A DNA stretch of 22,179 nucleotides from an uncultured Clostridia bacterium (GCA_937907605.1 CALCYI010000067.1:1-22179); one strand, 5' to 3'; positions 7,492 through 15,558 are shown, counted from the stretch's first letter. Translations and numbers: made by a program. The notes: a model not told the origin generated them from the sequence alone.

Positions 7492-7551
7492 TCTTTTAAT
7501 TTTCGTTTAAGAATAGGGTGTTACTATGCAGACAACAAAGGAGTGATACTT

Positions 7552-8880
7552 ATGAAGAAAAACCTCTTCACAGCAATTATTATCTTAATCATCGTTGCCA
7601 TAATCGGCACGGGAATAACCACCTATGTAAAACTTAGCGGCGACACATCAACGGACACCTCGCAACAGGGCGAAATGATGCCGGGCGGCGACAGCTCCTC
7701 GGTTGAAGCGAGCGGAGCAAAAACAGTGGACGGCGCAGAGGAAAGCCTCACCGACGCATACGCCTCCGAAACCGCTGACGAAAACGCAATACTCGTTGAA
7801 AACGGCGGAAACGCGACTATCACGGGCGCAACCGTTACAAAAACCGGAGACAGCAGCAATACCGAAAGCGGAGATTTTTACGGCACGAACGCCGCAATTC
7901 TCGTAAAAGAGGGCTCAACCGCAACGATTACGGGCGCGACGATTATCACCGACGGCGGCGGAGCGAACGCGGTATTTGCAACGGGCACCGACGCTAAAAT
8001 TTACATCAGTGATTCAACAATTACCACGACGGGGGAACGCTCCTCAAGAGGTCTTGACGCCACCTACGGAGGCTACATTGAAGCGGACAATGTAAAGATT
8101 ACGACTCAGGGCGGCTCCTGTGCAACTCTCGCTACGGACAGGGGCGAGGGCACGGTTAAGGTTAAAAACTCAACTCTTGAAACAAATGGCGCAGGCTCCC
8201 CCGTCATCTATTCGACGGGCGACATCAGCATTGAAAACACTACGGGCACCGCAAACGGCGCGCAGATGGTAGTAGTTGAGGGTAAGAATACCGCTACGGT
8301 TACTAATTCAACCCTCAGCGCAAGCGGCAAGGGCAACCGCGGCGAGAACGTTGACCAGTGCGGAATAATGATTTACCAGAGTATGAGCGGCGACGCGGGC
8401 GAGGGCACGGGTACGTTCACTGCAACGGATTCAACGCTTGAAATTCAGTCCTCCTCCGATTGCTACAAAACCGCGCCGCTGTTCTTCATCACCAATACGG
8501 ACGCGGTAATAAACCTCAAAAACACGAAGCTTGTTTACGGCAGCGGCACGCTGATTAGCGCGAAGGCGACGAGTGAGTGGGGCAACAGCGGCTCAAACGG
8601 CGGAAACGTTACGCTGAACGCCGAAAGCCAGACCTTAACGGGCAATATCGAGGTGGACAGCATTTCAACTGCGGAAATCAACCTCACCTCATCAACCTAC
8701 GAGGGCACAATTAACGGCGATAATACCGCAAAGGAGATCACCCTCACGCTTGATAAAAGCTCAAAAATTAAGCTCACGGGCGACAGCTACGTAACGACGC
8801 TTAACGATGCCGACACGAGCTATTCGAATATAGCTTTCAACGGTTACACCTTATATGTAAACGGTAAAGCAATCAATTAA
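7552..8880 (+). CDS. Membrane-anchored or exported right-handed beta-helix protein
   Basis: This 442-residue surface protein has a hydrophobic N-terminal segment (about residues 4-24) followed by a Gly/Ser-rich linker. The rest is made of short beta-strand repeats such as ATITGATI, VKNSTLET and ATVTNSTLS, with an Asn/Thr/Ser ladder typical of a right-handed parallel beta-helix. Family members are seen as adhesin-like or carbohydrate-associated surface proteins. No catalytic residues or sortase signal are visible. The ATG at 7552 follows AAAGGAGTGAT (7538-7548) with good spacing, so the upstream GTG at 7543, which lies within that site, is unlikely. The gene is monocistronic and ends at a strong terminator shared with the opposing macrodomain gene. 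Confidence 0.8.
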   Translation: MKKNLFTAIIILIIVAIIGTGITTYVKLSGDTSTDTSQQGEMMPGGDSSSVEASGAKTVDGAEESLTDAYASETADENAILVENGGNATITGATVTKTGDSSNTESGDFYGTNAAILVKEGSTATITGATIITDGGGANAVFATGTDAKIYISDSTITTTGERSSRGLDATYGGYIEADNVKITTQGGSCATLATDRGEGTVKVKNSTLETNGAGSPVIYSTGDISIENTTGTANGAQMVVVEGKNTATVTNSTLSASGKGNRGENVDQCGIMIYQSMSGDAGEGTGTFTATDSTLEIQSSSDCYKTAPLFFITNTDAVINLKNTKLVYGSGTLISAKATSEWGNSGSNGGNVTLNAESQTLTGNIEVDSISTAEINLTSSTYEGTINGDNTAKEITLTLDKSSKIKLTGDSYVTTLNDADTSYSNIAFNGYTLYVNGKAIN

Positions 8881-8891
8881 ATTTTCTCCAA

Positions 8892-8934
8892 AAGCAAAGA
8901 CGGACACCCTTCGGCGTCCGTCTTTGCTTATTTT
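8892..8934. terminator. Strong bidirectional terminator
   Basis: A 14-bp perfect stem (8892-8905 with 8916-8929) has a short inner CC-TTC-GG loop. T-rich sequence flanks it on the plus strand and, read in reverse, on the minus strand. The right arm overlaps the stop codon of the macrodomain gene (8928-8930), so both convergent transcripts end here. Confidence 0.85.
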
Positions 8935-9707
8935 AATATCCTATTATAAAATTCGAGGTCAATGTCCTTGAACACGTTGAAGATAACCTTAATTTTGCTC
9001 TTCGTTTTTTCCTTATAATCAAGCACGGTCTTTACCGCGATTTCAGTAGCGCGCCCGTTCGGGAAGTGAAATTCGCCCGTTGAGATACAGCAAAAGGCTA
9101 TGCTTTCTATTTCGTTTTCGTCGGCGAGCTTAAGGCACTCAGTGTAGCACGAAGCGAGAAGGCGCTCGTCCTCCTCCCTTACCTTATCAAAGATGATAGG
9201 TCCTACGGTATGGATAACGTATTCGCACGGGAGGTTATAGGCGGGCGTTATCTTTGCCCTGCCCGTAGCCTCGGGCTTGCCCTGCTTTTTCATTATCTCC
9301 TCACAGCTTTTGCGGAGCCGCACGCCCGAAAAGGTATGAATACAGTTATCAATACAGGCGTGGCACGGCACGAAGCAGCCGAGGAGCTGAGAGTTTGCGG
9401 CGTTTACAATCGCGCCGCAAGCGAGGCTTGTAATATCCCCCTGCCAGATATAAACATCCTCTTTCACGGGGGTTAAGTCGGAAAGGCGCGTTATGCCCTT
9501 ATTTTCGTTCAGCTCGGATAAATACTCGTCCTCAATCCTGAGATACTCGTCGCTTACGGGAGAGGGCATACGCACGTTAACAAGGGAGCGGTATAATCTG
9601 AACTGCTCCCCTGCACTTTGCGGTATCTCAATATCAGCATACCTCCCGTCCTCGGACAGGAGGTATTTAATAAGCCATAAACGTTTTTCGGAATTATTCA
9701 AAGTCAA
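8928..9707 (-). CDS. Zinc-type macrodomain protein, probable protein-ADP-ribose hydrolase
   Basis: The protein probably removes ADP-ribose from proteins or deacetylates O-acetyl-ADP-ribose. The macrodomain covers about residues 85-255: WQGDITSLACGAIVNAAN carries the ADP-ribose-binding Asp and Asn residues. GCFVPCHACIDN is the Cys/His signature of the zinc-containing SpyMacroD/SauMacro subclass. The N-terminal 80 residues match the helical extension usual in that subclass. In pathogens this subclass is often linked to a SirTM sirtuin and lipoate genes; none is here. No ATG is available near the N-terminus, so a TTG is used; 9707 or 9701 are both possible. The start overlaps the end of the gamma-subunit gene by about 14 bp, so it is probably translationally coupled as the last gene of the operon. 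Confidence 0.88.
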   Translation of the reverse strand: MTLNNSEKRLWLIKYLLSEDGRYADIEIPQSAGEQFRLYRSLVNVRMPSPVSDEYLRIEDEYLSELNENKGITRLSDLTPVKEDVYIWQGDITSLACGAIVNAANSQLLGCFVPCHACIDNCIHTFSGVRLRKSCEEIMKKQGKPEATGRAKITPAYNLPCEYVIHTVGPIIFDKVREEDERLLASCYTECLKLADENEIESIAFCCISTGEFHFPNGRATEIAVKTVLDYKEKTKSKIKVIFNVFKDIDLEFYNRILK

Positions 9708-10227
9708 AACCTGCTTTAATAGCCTTTAAGTTAACGTCGATAAGGTTAGCCTTCCTTGCGGAAACGACCTTCCTGAGCGCCTCGTCCATACCGTCGAAGG
9801 ACACAACGCCCGCTTCCTTAATAACCTTGCCGAGAATAATCATATTGGCAAGGGTGGGAACGCCGAGCTCCTGCGCCATTTTAGTCGCGGGAATGTAGTA
9901 AACGTCAACGTCGTCCCTTTCAACCTTACGGGAAATAAGGGTTGAATCAACGAAAATCTTAGCGCCCTTTACTGCGGCGTTTTCGTACTTGTCAAGCGAC
10001 GGAAGGTTCATAACGATAAGCACGTCGGGAGTATCAACGATGGGAGAGCCTACGGGCTCGTCGCTGATAATTACGTTACAGTTTGCGGTACCGCCGCGCA
10101 TTTCGGGTCCGTAGGACGGAAGCCAGCTAAGTTGCTTGCCCTCAACGAGTCCCTTATACGCGAGCACCTTGCCCGCAAAAAGAATACCCTGACCGCCGAA
10201 GCCTGCGATTAAAATATTACTCGTCAT
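9694..10227 (-). CDS. korC: 2-oxoacid:ferredoxin oxidoreductase, gamma subunit
   Basis: This 177-residue gamma subunit of a four-subunit oxidoreductase interconverts a 2-oxoacid plus CoA with an acyl-CoA, CO2 and reduced ferredoxin. The sequence shows the N-terminal glycine-rich GFGGQGILFAGK motif, the WLPSYGPEMRGGTANC block that contacts CoA/TPP partners in this family, and a C-terminal helical region. Its length fits the family. One base separates it from the stop of the beta-subunit gene. Family rules suggest 2-oxoglutarate or branched-chain 2-oxoacid specificity (Kor/Vor). The gene symbol is by homology only; the true substrate is open. Confidence 0.9.
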   Translation of the reverse strand: MTSNILIAGFGGQGILFAGKVLAYKGLVEGKQLSWLPSYGPEMRGGTANCNVIISDEPVGSPIVDTPDVLIVMNLPSLDKYENAAVKGAKIFVDSTLISRKVERDDVDVYYIPATKMAQELGVPTLANMIILGKVIKEAGVVSFDGMDEALRKVVSARKANLIDVNLKAIKAGFDFE

Positions 10228-10228
10228 C

Positions 10229-10978
10229 TTATTCGCCCTCCTCTGCTGTCTTATCCTTATAAACGCCGAGCGGATAATACGGAATCATATCGCTCTCAAC
10301 CCAGTCAAGCGCCTGCTGAGGAGTCATGCCCCAGTTGGTCGGGCAGGAGGATACGACCTCAATAAGCGAGAAGCCCTTATTCTCCACCTGATTTTCAAAC
10401 GCCTTCTTAATAGCCTTCTTAGCATTCCTTACGTTCTTTACGTTATTAACCGCAACTCTCTGGATATATGCGGGACCGTCGAGCGCCGAGAGAAGCTCGG
10501 CAATCTTAATCGGGAAGCCCGCCGTTGCGACGTCACGTCCGTAGGGCGAGGTCTGAGTAACCTGACCGGGAAGCGAGGTCGGCGCCATCTGGCCGCCCGT
10601 CATACCGTAAATTGCGTTATTAATAAAGATAATCGTTATATTTTCGTTTCTCGTTGCGGCGTGAACGGTCTCAGCCATCCCGATAGATGCGAGGTCGCCG
10701 TCGCCCTGATAGGTGAAAACGATATTATTCGGGTCCGCTCTCTTGATACCCGTTGCAACTGCGGGCGCTCTGCCGTGAGCGGCTTCAATCATATCGCAGG
10801 TAAAATAATCGTACGCCATAACTGCGCAGCCTACGGGCGCAACGCCTATGGTTCTGCCCTCGATACCGAGCTCGTCAATAGCCTCGGCAACAAGGCGGTG
10901 TACTATGCCGTGGGTACAGCCCGGGCAATAGTGAAGAGGTACGTCGGCAAGCGACTTCGGCTTTTCAAATACTACCAT
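10229..10978 (-). CDS. korB: 2-oxoacid:ferredoxin oxidoreductase, beta subunit (TPP-binding)
   Basis: This is the thiamine pyrophosphate-binding catalytic subunit, 249 residues. YCPGCTHG near residue 17 is the usual start of the fold. GDGDLASIG followed some 30 residues later by NNAIYGMTGGQ is the Mg2+/TPP motif (GDG...NN). The MTGGQMAPTSLPGQVTQTSPYG block is the conserved family signature. The start ATG overlaps the alpha-subunit stop as TAATG, giving termination-reinitiation coupling. There is no ferredoxin domain in the subunit itself; clusters are supplied by the adjacent ferredoxin subunit. Confidence 0.92.
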   Translation of the reverse strand: MVVFEKPKSLADVPLHYCPGCTHGIVHRLVAEAIDELGIEGRTIGVAPVGCAVMAYDYFTCDMIEAAHGRAPAVATGIKRADPNNIVFTYQGDGDLASIGMAETVHAATRNENITIIFINNAIYGMTGGQMAPTSLPGQVTQTSPYGRDVATAGFPIKIAELLSALDGPAYIQRVAVNNVKNVRNAKKAIKKAFENQVENKGFSLIEVVSSCPTNWGMTPQQALDWVESDMIPYYPLGVYKDKTAEEGE

Positions 10979-12039
10979 TATTCATTACCTCCTGCTGCTT
11001 TTTTAATAGAATCGAGCACCTGCTCGGGAGAAGGAATCATACCGCCCGCGCGGTTACAAAGAAGCACGGGGCGCTTACATTCGCTCGCAAGCTTGATGTC
11101 CTCAATCATCTGTCCCATTGAAAGCTCAACGGATACGAACGCCTTGCAGTGCTCAGCCGCCGCCGCAACTGCTGCCTTCGGGAACGGCCAGAGGGTAATC
11201 GGTCTTAAAAGACCTGCTTTAATGCCCTGCTTTCTTGCCTCAACGACAGCGTTTTTGCTGACTCTTGCGGCGATACCGAACGCCATTACGCAAACCTCGG
11301 CATCGTCCATCATATACTCTTCGAACATAACCTCGTTTTCCTCTACGAGCTTATATCTTTCATATCTCTCAAAATTCTTCTGCTCAAGCTCCTCGGGCTT
11401 AAGGTAGAGGGAATTTACGATATTGTGTTCCCTTTCCATCTTTGTACCCGTAAGCGCCCACGGCTTTTCTACCGTAACGTCGCTCTCCTCGGGAAGCAGT
11501 ACGGGCTCCATCATCTGTCCCATAGTTCCGTCGGCAAGAAGCATTGAGGGCATACGGTATTTATCCGCAAGCTCAAAGCATTTTGCGGTTAAATCAGCCA
11601 TTTCCTGTACGGAAGCGGGAGCAAGCACGATAAGGTGATAGTCGCCGTGTCCGCCGCCCTTTGTAGCCTGGAAGTAATCCGACTGAGAGGGCTGAATACC
11701 GCCGAGGCCGGGGCCTCCGCGCTGTACGTTAACGATAAGGGCGGGTAAATCAGCGCCCGCTATGTAGGAAATACCCTCCTGCTTAAGCGATACGCCCGGC
11801 GACGAGGACGAGGTCATAACCCTCTTGCCCGTGCTCGAAACGCCGTAAACCATATTAATCGCCGCAATTTCGCTCTCAGCCTGAAGGAAGGTACCGCCGA
11901 TTTTGGGCATACGCTTTGCCATATAAGCGGCAAGCTCTGTCTGCGGAGTAATAGGATAACCGAAGTAATGACGGCAGCCCGCTCTGATAGCAGCCTCGGC
12001 AATCGCCTCGTTACCCTTCATCAATACTTTTTCTGTCAT
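10978..12039 (-). CDS. korA: 2-oxoacid:ferredoxin oxidoreductase, alpha subunit
   Basis: This alpha subunit has about 353 residues and carries the pyrimidine-binding and transketolase C-like domains. MKGNEAIAEAAIRAGCRHYFGYPITPQ near the N-terminus is the characteristic opening, broken here for brevity into MKGNEAIAEAA and FGYPITPQTE. SSPGVSLKQEG and NVQRGGPGLGGIQPSQSD follow in family order. I chose the ATG at 12039 because AGGTGG lies six bases upstream; the TTG at 12060 would start inside the end of the ferredoxin gene. It is the largest subunit of the D-A-B-C cluster and immediately follows the ferredoxin. Confidence 0.92.
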   Translation of the reverse strand: MTEKVLMKGNEAIAEAAIRAGCRHYFGYPITPQTELAAYMAKRMPKIGGTFLQAESEIAAINMVYGVSSTGKRVMTSSSSPGVSLKQEGISYIAGADLPALIVNVQRGGPGLGGIQPSQSDYFQATKGGGHGDYHLIVLAPASVQEMADLTAKCFELADKYRMPSMLLADGTMGQMMEPVLLPEESDVTVEKPWALTGTKMEREHNIVNSLYLKPEELEQKNFERYERYKLVEENEVMFEEYMMDDAEVCVMAFGIAARVSKNAVVEARKQGIKAGLLRPITLWPFPKAAVAAAAEHCKAFVSVELSMGQMIEDIKLASECKRPVLLCNRAGGMIPSPEQVLDSIKKAAGGNE

Positions 12040-12049
12040 AGCTTCCACC

Positions 12050-12256
12050 TCACTTCTCAACGGTAATTACGCAGTCCGGGCACATCGTTGCGCAGAAGGC
12101 GCACGCGATACACTTCGCCTGGTCGGTAATCCCTGCAGGAGAATGTCCTTTCTTGTTAATAATATCCTTCTTGATTTCGATAATCTGCTTGGGGCAGGCG
12201 CTTACGCAGAGCCCGCAGCCCTTGCACATATCCTCATTAAAGGTTACCTTTGGCAT
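12050..12256 (-). CDS. korD: 2-oxoacid:ferredoxin oxidoreductase, delta subunit (2[4Fe-4S] ferredoxin)
   Basis: This 68-residue electron-transfer subunit has two complete CxxCxxCxxxCP motifs: CKGCGLCVSACP at about residues 11-22 and CIACAFCATMCP at about 49-60. Each would bind one [4Fe-4S] cluster and pass electrons to or from soluble ferredoxin. A strong AGGAGG ribosome binding site sits in the last codons of the upstream ATPase gene. Ten bases separate its stop from the alpha-subunit start. Confidence 0.93.
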   Translation of the reverse strand: MPKVTFNEDMCKGCGLCVSACPKQIIEIKKDIINKKGHSPAGITDQAKCIACAFCATMCPDCVITVEK

Positions 12257-12257
12257 A

Positions 12258-12923
12258 TTAATCTCCCTCCTGATTAATTATCTTTTTCTGCAGTTTAAGG
12301 GGCAAAATGCTCTTGCCCTCAAAATACTGCGTTAAATCCTCTTTTACGCTTGTAAACATAATCGGTAACCCTGTTACTTCCGAAAGGCGCTGAGCCTCCT
12401 TAAAGGTCGCTTTCACGTCCTCGGAAGTGGTTTCCTCCCCGATATTCGAGTTATTCACAATCGCCGTGAACGGTATTCCGCCGGCTTCCTCAATCTCCCT
12501 CATAACCCCGAGCGCCTCCTCGGCGGTGCGGGTAAGCGGGCGGTAGAAATTAGCGACGAACACCATTTCAAAATCATTTTCTTCAAGGATATACTCTCGG
12601 TAGCGGCCGAGCGCGAGCGCTCCCCTTTCATCTCCGCCGATATCCATTATAGCATAAAAACTCTTATTTTGCACTAAGCCATATACTTCCTGCGGAAGCG
12701 CGGGCAAATCCACGTTTGAATTCGCATAAGCGGGAGAGATAAGCTCAATCCCCGCCGCCCCAAGCTCCTTGGCTGAATCCTTAGTTCTGAAATAGGGATT
12801 TACAATATCAAGGTCAGCGATTTTTACCGCCAGTCCCCCGCCGTGAAGCTTAAGAGCGTAGTTGACCGCTATATTCGTTTTTCCGCTGCCGTAATGGCCT
12901 GCAAATAAAGTAATTCTCTTCAT
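12258..12923 (-). CDS. P-loop ATPase of the CobQ/MinD/ParA type, function unknown
   Basis: This 221-residue NTP-binding protein has a Walker A motif (GHYGSGKT, residues 9-16), a conserved DLDIVNPYFR block in the switch region, and IMDIGGDERG resembling a Walker B segment. The fold resembles SIMIBI ATPases such as CobQ, MinD and nitrogenase-iron-protein-like enzymes, but the cluster cysteines of NifH are absent. Its start overlaps the acyl-CoA synthetase stop as TAATG, so expression is coupled, and it immediately precedes the ferredoxin subunit. The position suggests a role in assembling, activating or regulating the oxidoreductase; that is inference only. Confidence 0.8.
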   Translation of the reverse strand: MKRITLFAGHYGSGKTNIAVNYALKLHGGGLAVKIADLDIVNPYFRTKDSAKELGAAGIELISPAYANSNVDLPALPQEVYGLVQNKSFYAIMDIGGDERGALALGRYREYILEENDFEMVFVANFYRPLTRTAEEALGVMREIEEAGGIPFTAIVNNSNIGEETTSEDVKATFKEAQRLSEVTGLPIMFTSVKEDLTQYFEGKSILPLKLQKKIINQEGD

Positions 12924-15190
12924 TATAACTGATTTCTGATAATCTTACCGCTTATCGTCTTAGGCAGCTCCTCGCGAAATTCCACTATTCTCGGGTACTT
13001 GTAAGGCGCGGTATTCTTCTTTACGTAATTCTGGATTTCCTTTTTGAGCTCGTCGGTGCCCCTCGTTCCGTTAACGAGGACCACGCTCGCCTTAACGACC
13101 TGTCCCCTTATCTCATCGGGAGCCGCGGACACGCCGCATTCAAGCACGTAGGGAAGCTCCATAATAACGCTCTCAATCTCAAACGGACCGATACGGTAGC
13201 CCGAGGACTTAATAACGTCGTCGATACGGCTTACGTACCAGAAGTAGCCGTCCTCATCGCGCCATGCGGTATCGCCCGTGTGGTACATACCGCCGCGATA
13301 AGCCTCCTGAGTCTGCTCGGTGCCGTTATAATAACCCTTGAACAGACCGCAGGGCGTTCCCTTATCAAGCCTTACGACAATTTCGCCCGTTTCACCCGTC
13401 TGTACGCTGTTTCCGTTTTCGTCGACAATGTCAATATCATACTGCGGATTCGGTTTACCCATTGAGCCGACCTTGGTGCGTGAGCCATAGAGATTACCAA
13501 TAATTAGCGTGGTTTCGGTCTGACCGAAGCCCTCCATAATCTGAAGCCCCGTAGCCTCCTCAAAGCGCCTGAACACCTCGGGATTAAGCGCCTCGCCCGC
13601 CGTGGACATATGGTGAATTGAGCTTAAGTCGTACTTCGACAAATCCTCCTTGATAAACAGGCGGAGCATTGTCGGCGGCGCGCAGAAGGTGGTGATATTA
13701 TACTTCTTGAACATCGGAAGTAAATCGTCGGCGTGGAAGCGGTCAAAGTCGTATACAAAAACCGCGCCCTCGCAGAGCCATTGACCGTACATCTTGCCCC
13801 AGAGCGCCTTGCCCCAGCCCGTGTCGGAAATTGTGAAGTGAAGCCCGTCGCGCTCACAGCAGTGCCAGTACTTAGCGGTTACGAAATGACCTAAGGCGTA
13901 CTTGTAGGAATGGGTTGCAATCTTCGGATAGCCCGTCGTGCCCGAGGTAAACAGCATAAACATTTCGTCATCGCCGCAGGGGGTGTCCTCTGTGCGTTCA
14001 TACCTCGTTGAGAAAATCGAATATTCCCTCTTAAAATTGTGCCAGCCCTCGCGCTCGCCGCCGAGGATAACCCTCGTTTCAACGGTGGGAGAATCCTTAA
14101 GCGCTTCCTCAACCGCCTCGGGAATACCGTCGTCCTCCATACAAACTATTGCCTTAATTCCCGCAGCGTTGAAGCGGTATACCAAATCATGCGCCTTGAG
14201 CTGATTGGTCGCGGGAATCGGGATTGCGCCGATTTTATGAAGCGCAAGCATTGAGAACCAGAACTCGTAGCGGCGCTTTAAGATAAGCATTACCCTGTCG
14301 CCCTTCTTTATTCCAAGCGAGGTAAAGTAATTCGCCGTGCGGTTTGATTCCTTCTTCATATCCTTAAAGGTGAAGCGGCTCTCCTGCATATCATTACCGA
14401 TATGAATCATAGCGAGCTTGTCGGGGTATTTATCGGCGATTCTGTCGATAATATCAAACGCGAAGTTAAAGCGCTCGGTATTCTTGAACTTGATATCGAG
14501 CAGCTTGCCCTTTTCGTTTTCGGTAGTGTCTATGAATTCCTCGCATATAAGCTTCTCGGAGGGGCGGGTGGAAACAATGCTCTCCCTGATTTTCTCCTCC
14601 TTGGTTTCCTTGCCCGGAAGTACAACGGCGAGGAACGTGCAATCCTTACCGTCAACGGCTATCATACCGTGGGGCGTTGAGGAATTATAGTAAATTGAGT
14701 CGCCCTCGTGCAGAATCTCGGTATTTGAGCCGACCTGAACCTTAAGCGCTCCGCTTACAACGAAGTCAAATTCCTGACCGCTGTGCTTGGTTAAATGAAT
14801 CGGCTTGTTCTGAAGCTCGTGCGAGTACTCATATCTTACCCAGTACGGCTCCGCAATCTTATGCTTGAACTCGTGAGCGAGGTTGTTAATCGTAATGCCC
14901 TCTTCCTTTGCGGTTTCACGTCCCGCGCCAGCTCTCGTAACGGTGTAGGAGGAAAGGTGGGCTCCCTGTCCCTCAAGCAGCTCGGTAATCTCAATACCGA
15001 ACGCAAGCGCGCACTTATGGATAAAGGTAAAGGGTAAATCCAGCGTGCCGCTCTCATACGCGAGGTACTGCTCCTCGTCGACCTCGGTCTTTCTCGCCAT
15101 TTTGGCGCTTGACCAGCCCATAATCTCCCTCGTGCCGCGGATTCTCGACGCGACCTCGTTCAACTGGGATAACACAGTGTTTTCGCTCAT
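12923..15190 (-). CDS. XRE-HTH / cupin / AMP-forming acyl-CoA synthetase fusion
   Basis: This 755-residue fusion has three parts. Residues about 10-70 form an XRE-type helix-turn-helix. Residues about 125-200 form a cupin (HSGQEFDFVVSG, then EGDSIYYNSSTPHG). Residues about 230-755 form a complete adenylate-forming enzyme. The enzyme shows the AMP loop LFTSGTTGYPK, GFGQTET, YHTGD, the hinge RIDDVIKSSGYRIGPFEIE and the C-terminal PKTISGK with the catalytic Lys. It should convert a carboxylic acid, ATP and CoA to acyl-CoA. The acid is not evident; the operon's 2-oxoacid oxidoreductase suggests a short, branched or aromatic acid. HTH-cupin pairs are normally free-standing regulators, so the protein may sense its own substrate or product and bind its own promoter. 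It is the first gene after the T-box leader. Confidence 0.9.
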   Translation of the reverse strand: MSENTVLSQLNEVASRIRGTREIMGWSSAKMARKTEVDEEQYLAYESGTLDLPFTFIHKCALAFGIEITELLEGQGAHLSSYTVTRAGAGRETAKEEGITINNLAHEFKHKIAEPYWVRYEYSHELQNKPIHLTKHSGQEFDFVVSGALKVQVGSNTEILHEGDSIYYNSSTPHGMIAVDGKDCTFLAVVLPGKETKEEKIRESIVSTRPSEKLICEEFIDTTENEKGKLLDIKFKNTERFNFAFDIIDRIADKYPDKLAMIHIGNDMQESRFTFKDMKKESNRTANYFTSLGIKKGDRVMLILKRRYEFWFSMLALHKIGAIPIPATNQLKAHDLVYRFNAAGIKAIVCMEDDGIPEAVEEALKDSPTVETRVILGGEREGWHNFKREYSIFSTRYERTEDTPCGDDEMFMLFTSGTTGYPKIATHSYKYALGHFVTAKYWHCCERDGLHFTISDTGWGKALWGKMYGQWLCEGAVFVYDFDRFHADDLLPMFKKYNITTFCAPPTMLRLFIKEDLSKYDLSSIHHMSTAGEALNPEVFRRFEEATGLQIMEGFGQTETTLIIGNLYGSRTKVGSMGKPNPQYDIDIVDENGNSVQTGETGEIVVRLDKGTPCGLFKGYYNGTEQTQEAYRGGMYHTGDTAWRDEDGYFWYVSRIDDVIKSSGYRIGPFEIESVIMELPYVLECGVSAAPDEIRGQVVKASVVLVNGTRGTDELKKEIQNYVKKNTAPYKYPRIVEFREELPKTISGKIIRNQL

Positions 15191-15236
15191 AGCTATTCTC
15201 CTTTTTTAAAAGTTGATAGATTTTGCGAAACCTTGG

Positions 15237-15272
15237 AAAAAATAAACCCGTCCCAAAGTTTCCTTTGAGACG
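15237..15272 (-). terminator. T-box attenuator terminator
   Basis: On the minus strand CGTCTCAAAG and CTTTGGGACG pair (one G-T wobble) around a GAAA loop (15249-15272), followed by a T-rich run (15248-15237). It is the regulated terminator of the T-box leader and lies about 50 bases before the synthetase start. Confidence 0.85.
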
Positions 15273-15523
15273 AGAGTTGAAATCAATTCAGCACCCGCGG
15301 TACCACTCAAATTGCGCTTTCGCGCCACTCAGGCTCTATCAAGCCGTAGACCTTAACGCAGCCGTACGGGAAACGCCTACTCGCTCAGTATAACTGAATT
15401 TTCGGATTTCCGGCTCGGAAGGGATAGGAATATGAAAACCTTATTTATCGGGCTTGCACCGTCCCCGACTCGCTTTGAAACTCAGAATTCGTCCGTCTTC
15501 GTCATAGCTTTTAAAAATTAATT
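15237..15523 (-). promoter_or_regulatory. T-box riboswitch
   Basis: The leader carries the conserved T-box core TGGTACCGCGG (minus strand, 15305-15295), which pairs with the NCCA end of uncharged tRNA. Upstream, the Stem I distal motif CGGGGACGGTGCAAGCCCG lies at about 15463-15445, with the AGCGAG element (15471-15466) before it. A terminator follows at 15272-15237. Uncharged tRNA should stabilise the antiterminator and switch the operon on. The specifier codon could not be fixed: near 15423-15430 the candidates include AUC (Ile), CCU (Pro) and UUC (Phe). A covariance-model alignment would decide. Confidence 0.9.
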
Positions 15524-15529
15524 TTACTT

Positions 15530-15558
15530 ATTATATTACCTTGTATAAAATTTGTCAA
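15530..15558 (-). promoter_or_regulatory. Consensus sigma-A promoter of the T-box operon
   Basis: TTGACA (15553-15558) and TATAAT (15530-15535) are both perfect and separated by exactly 17 bp. The start site should be near 15523, in a 12-bp palindrome (AAAATTAATTTT, 15514-15525) that could be an operator. Confidence 0.88.

Larger units (their letters stand above)
7225..7551. other. Gene-free intergenic stretch between divergent genes
   Basis: This stretch holds the minus-strand promoter at 7230-7258, a TATAAT at 7308-7313 without a good -35 box, four ACGAA repeats (7316, 7323, 7331, 7339) and the hairpin array at 7347-7491. I see no ORF with a ribosome binding site. A promoter for the gene at 7552 must lie here but cannot be placed with confidence. 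Confidence 0.6.
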
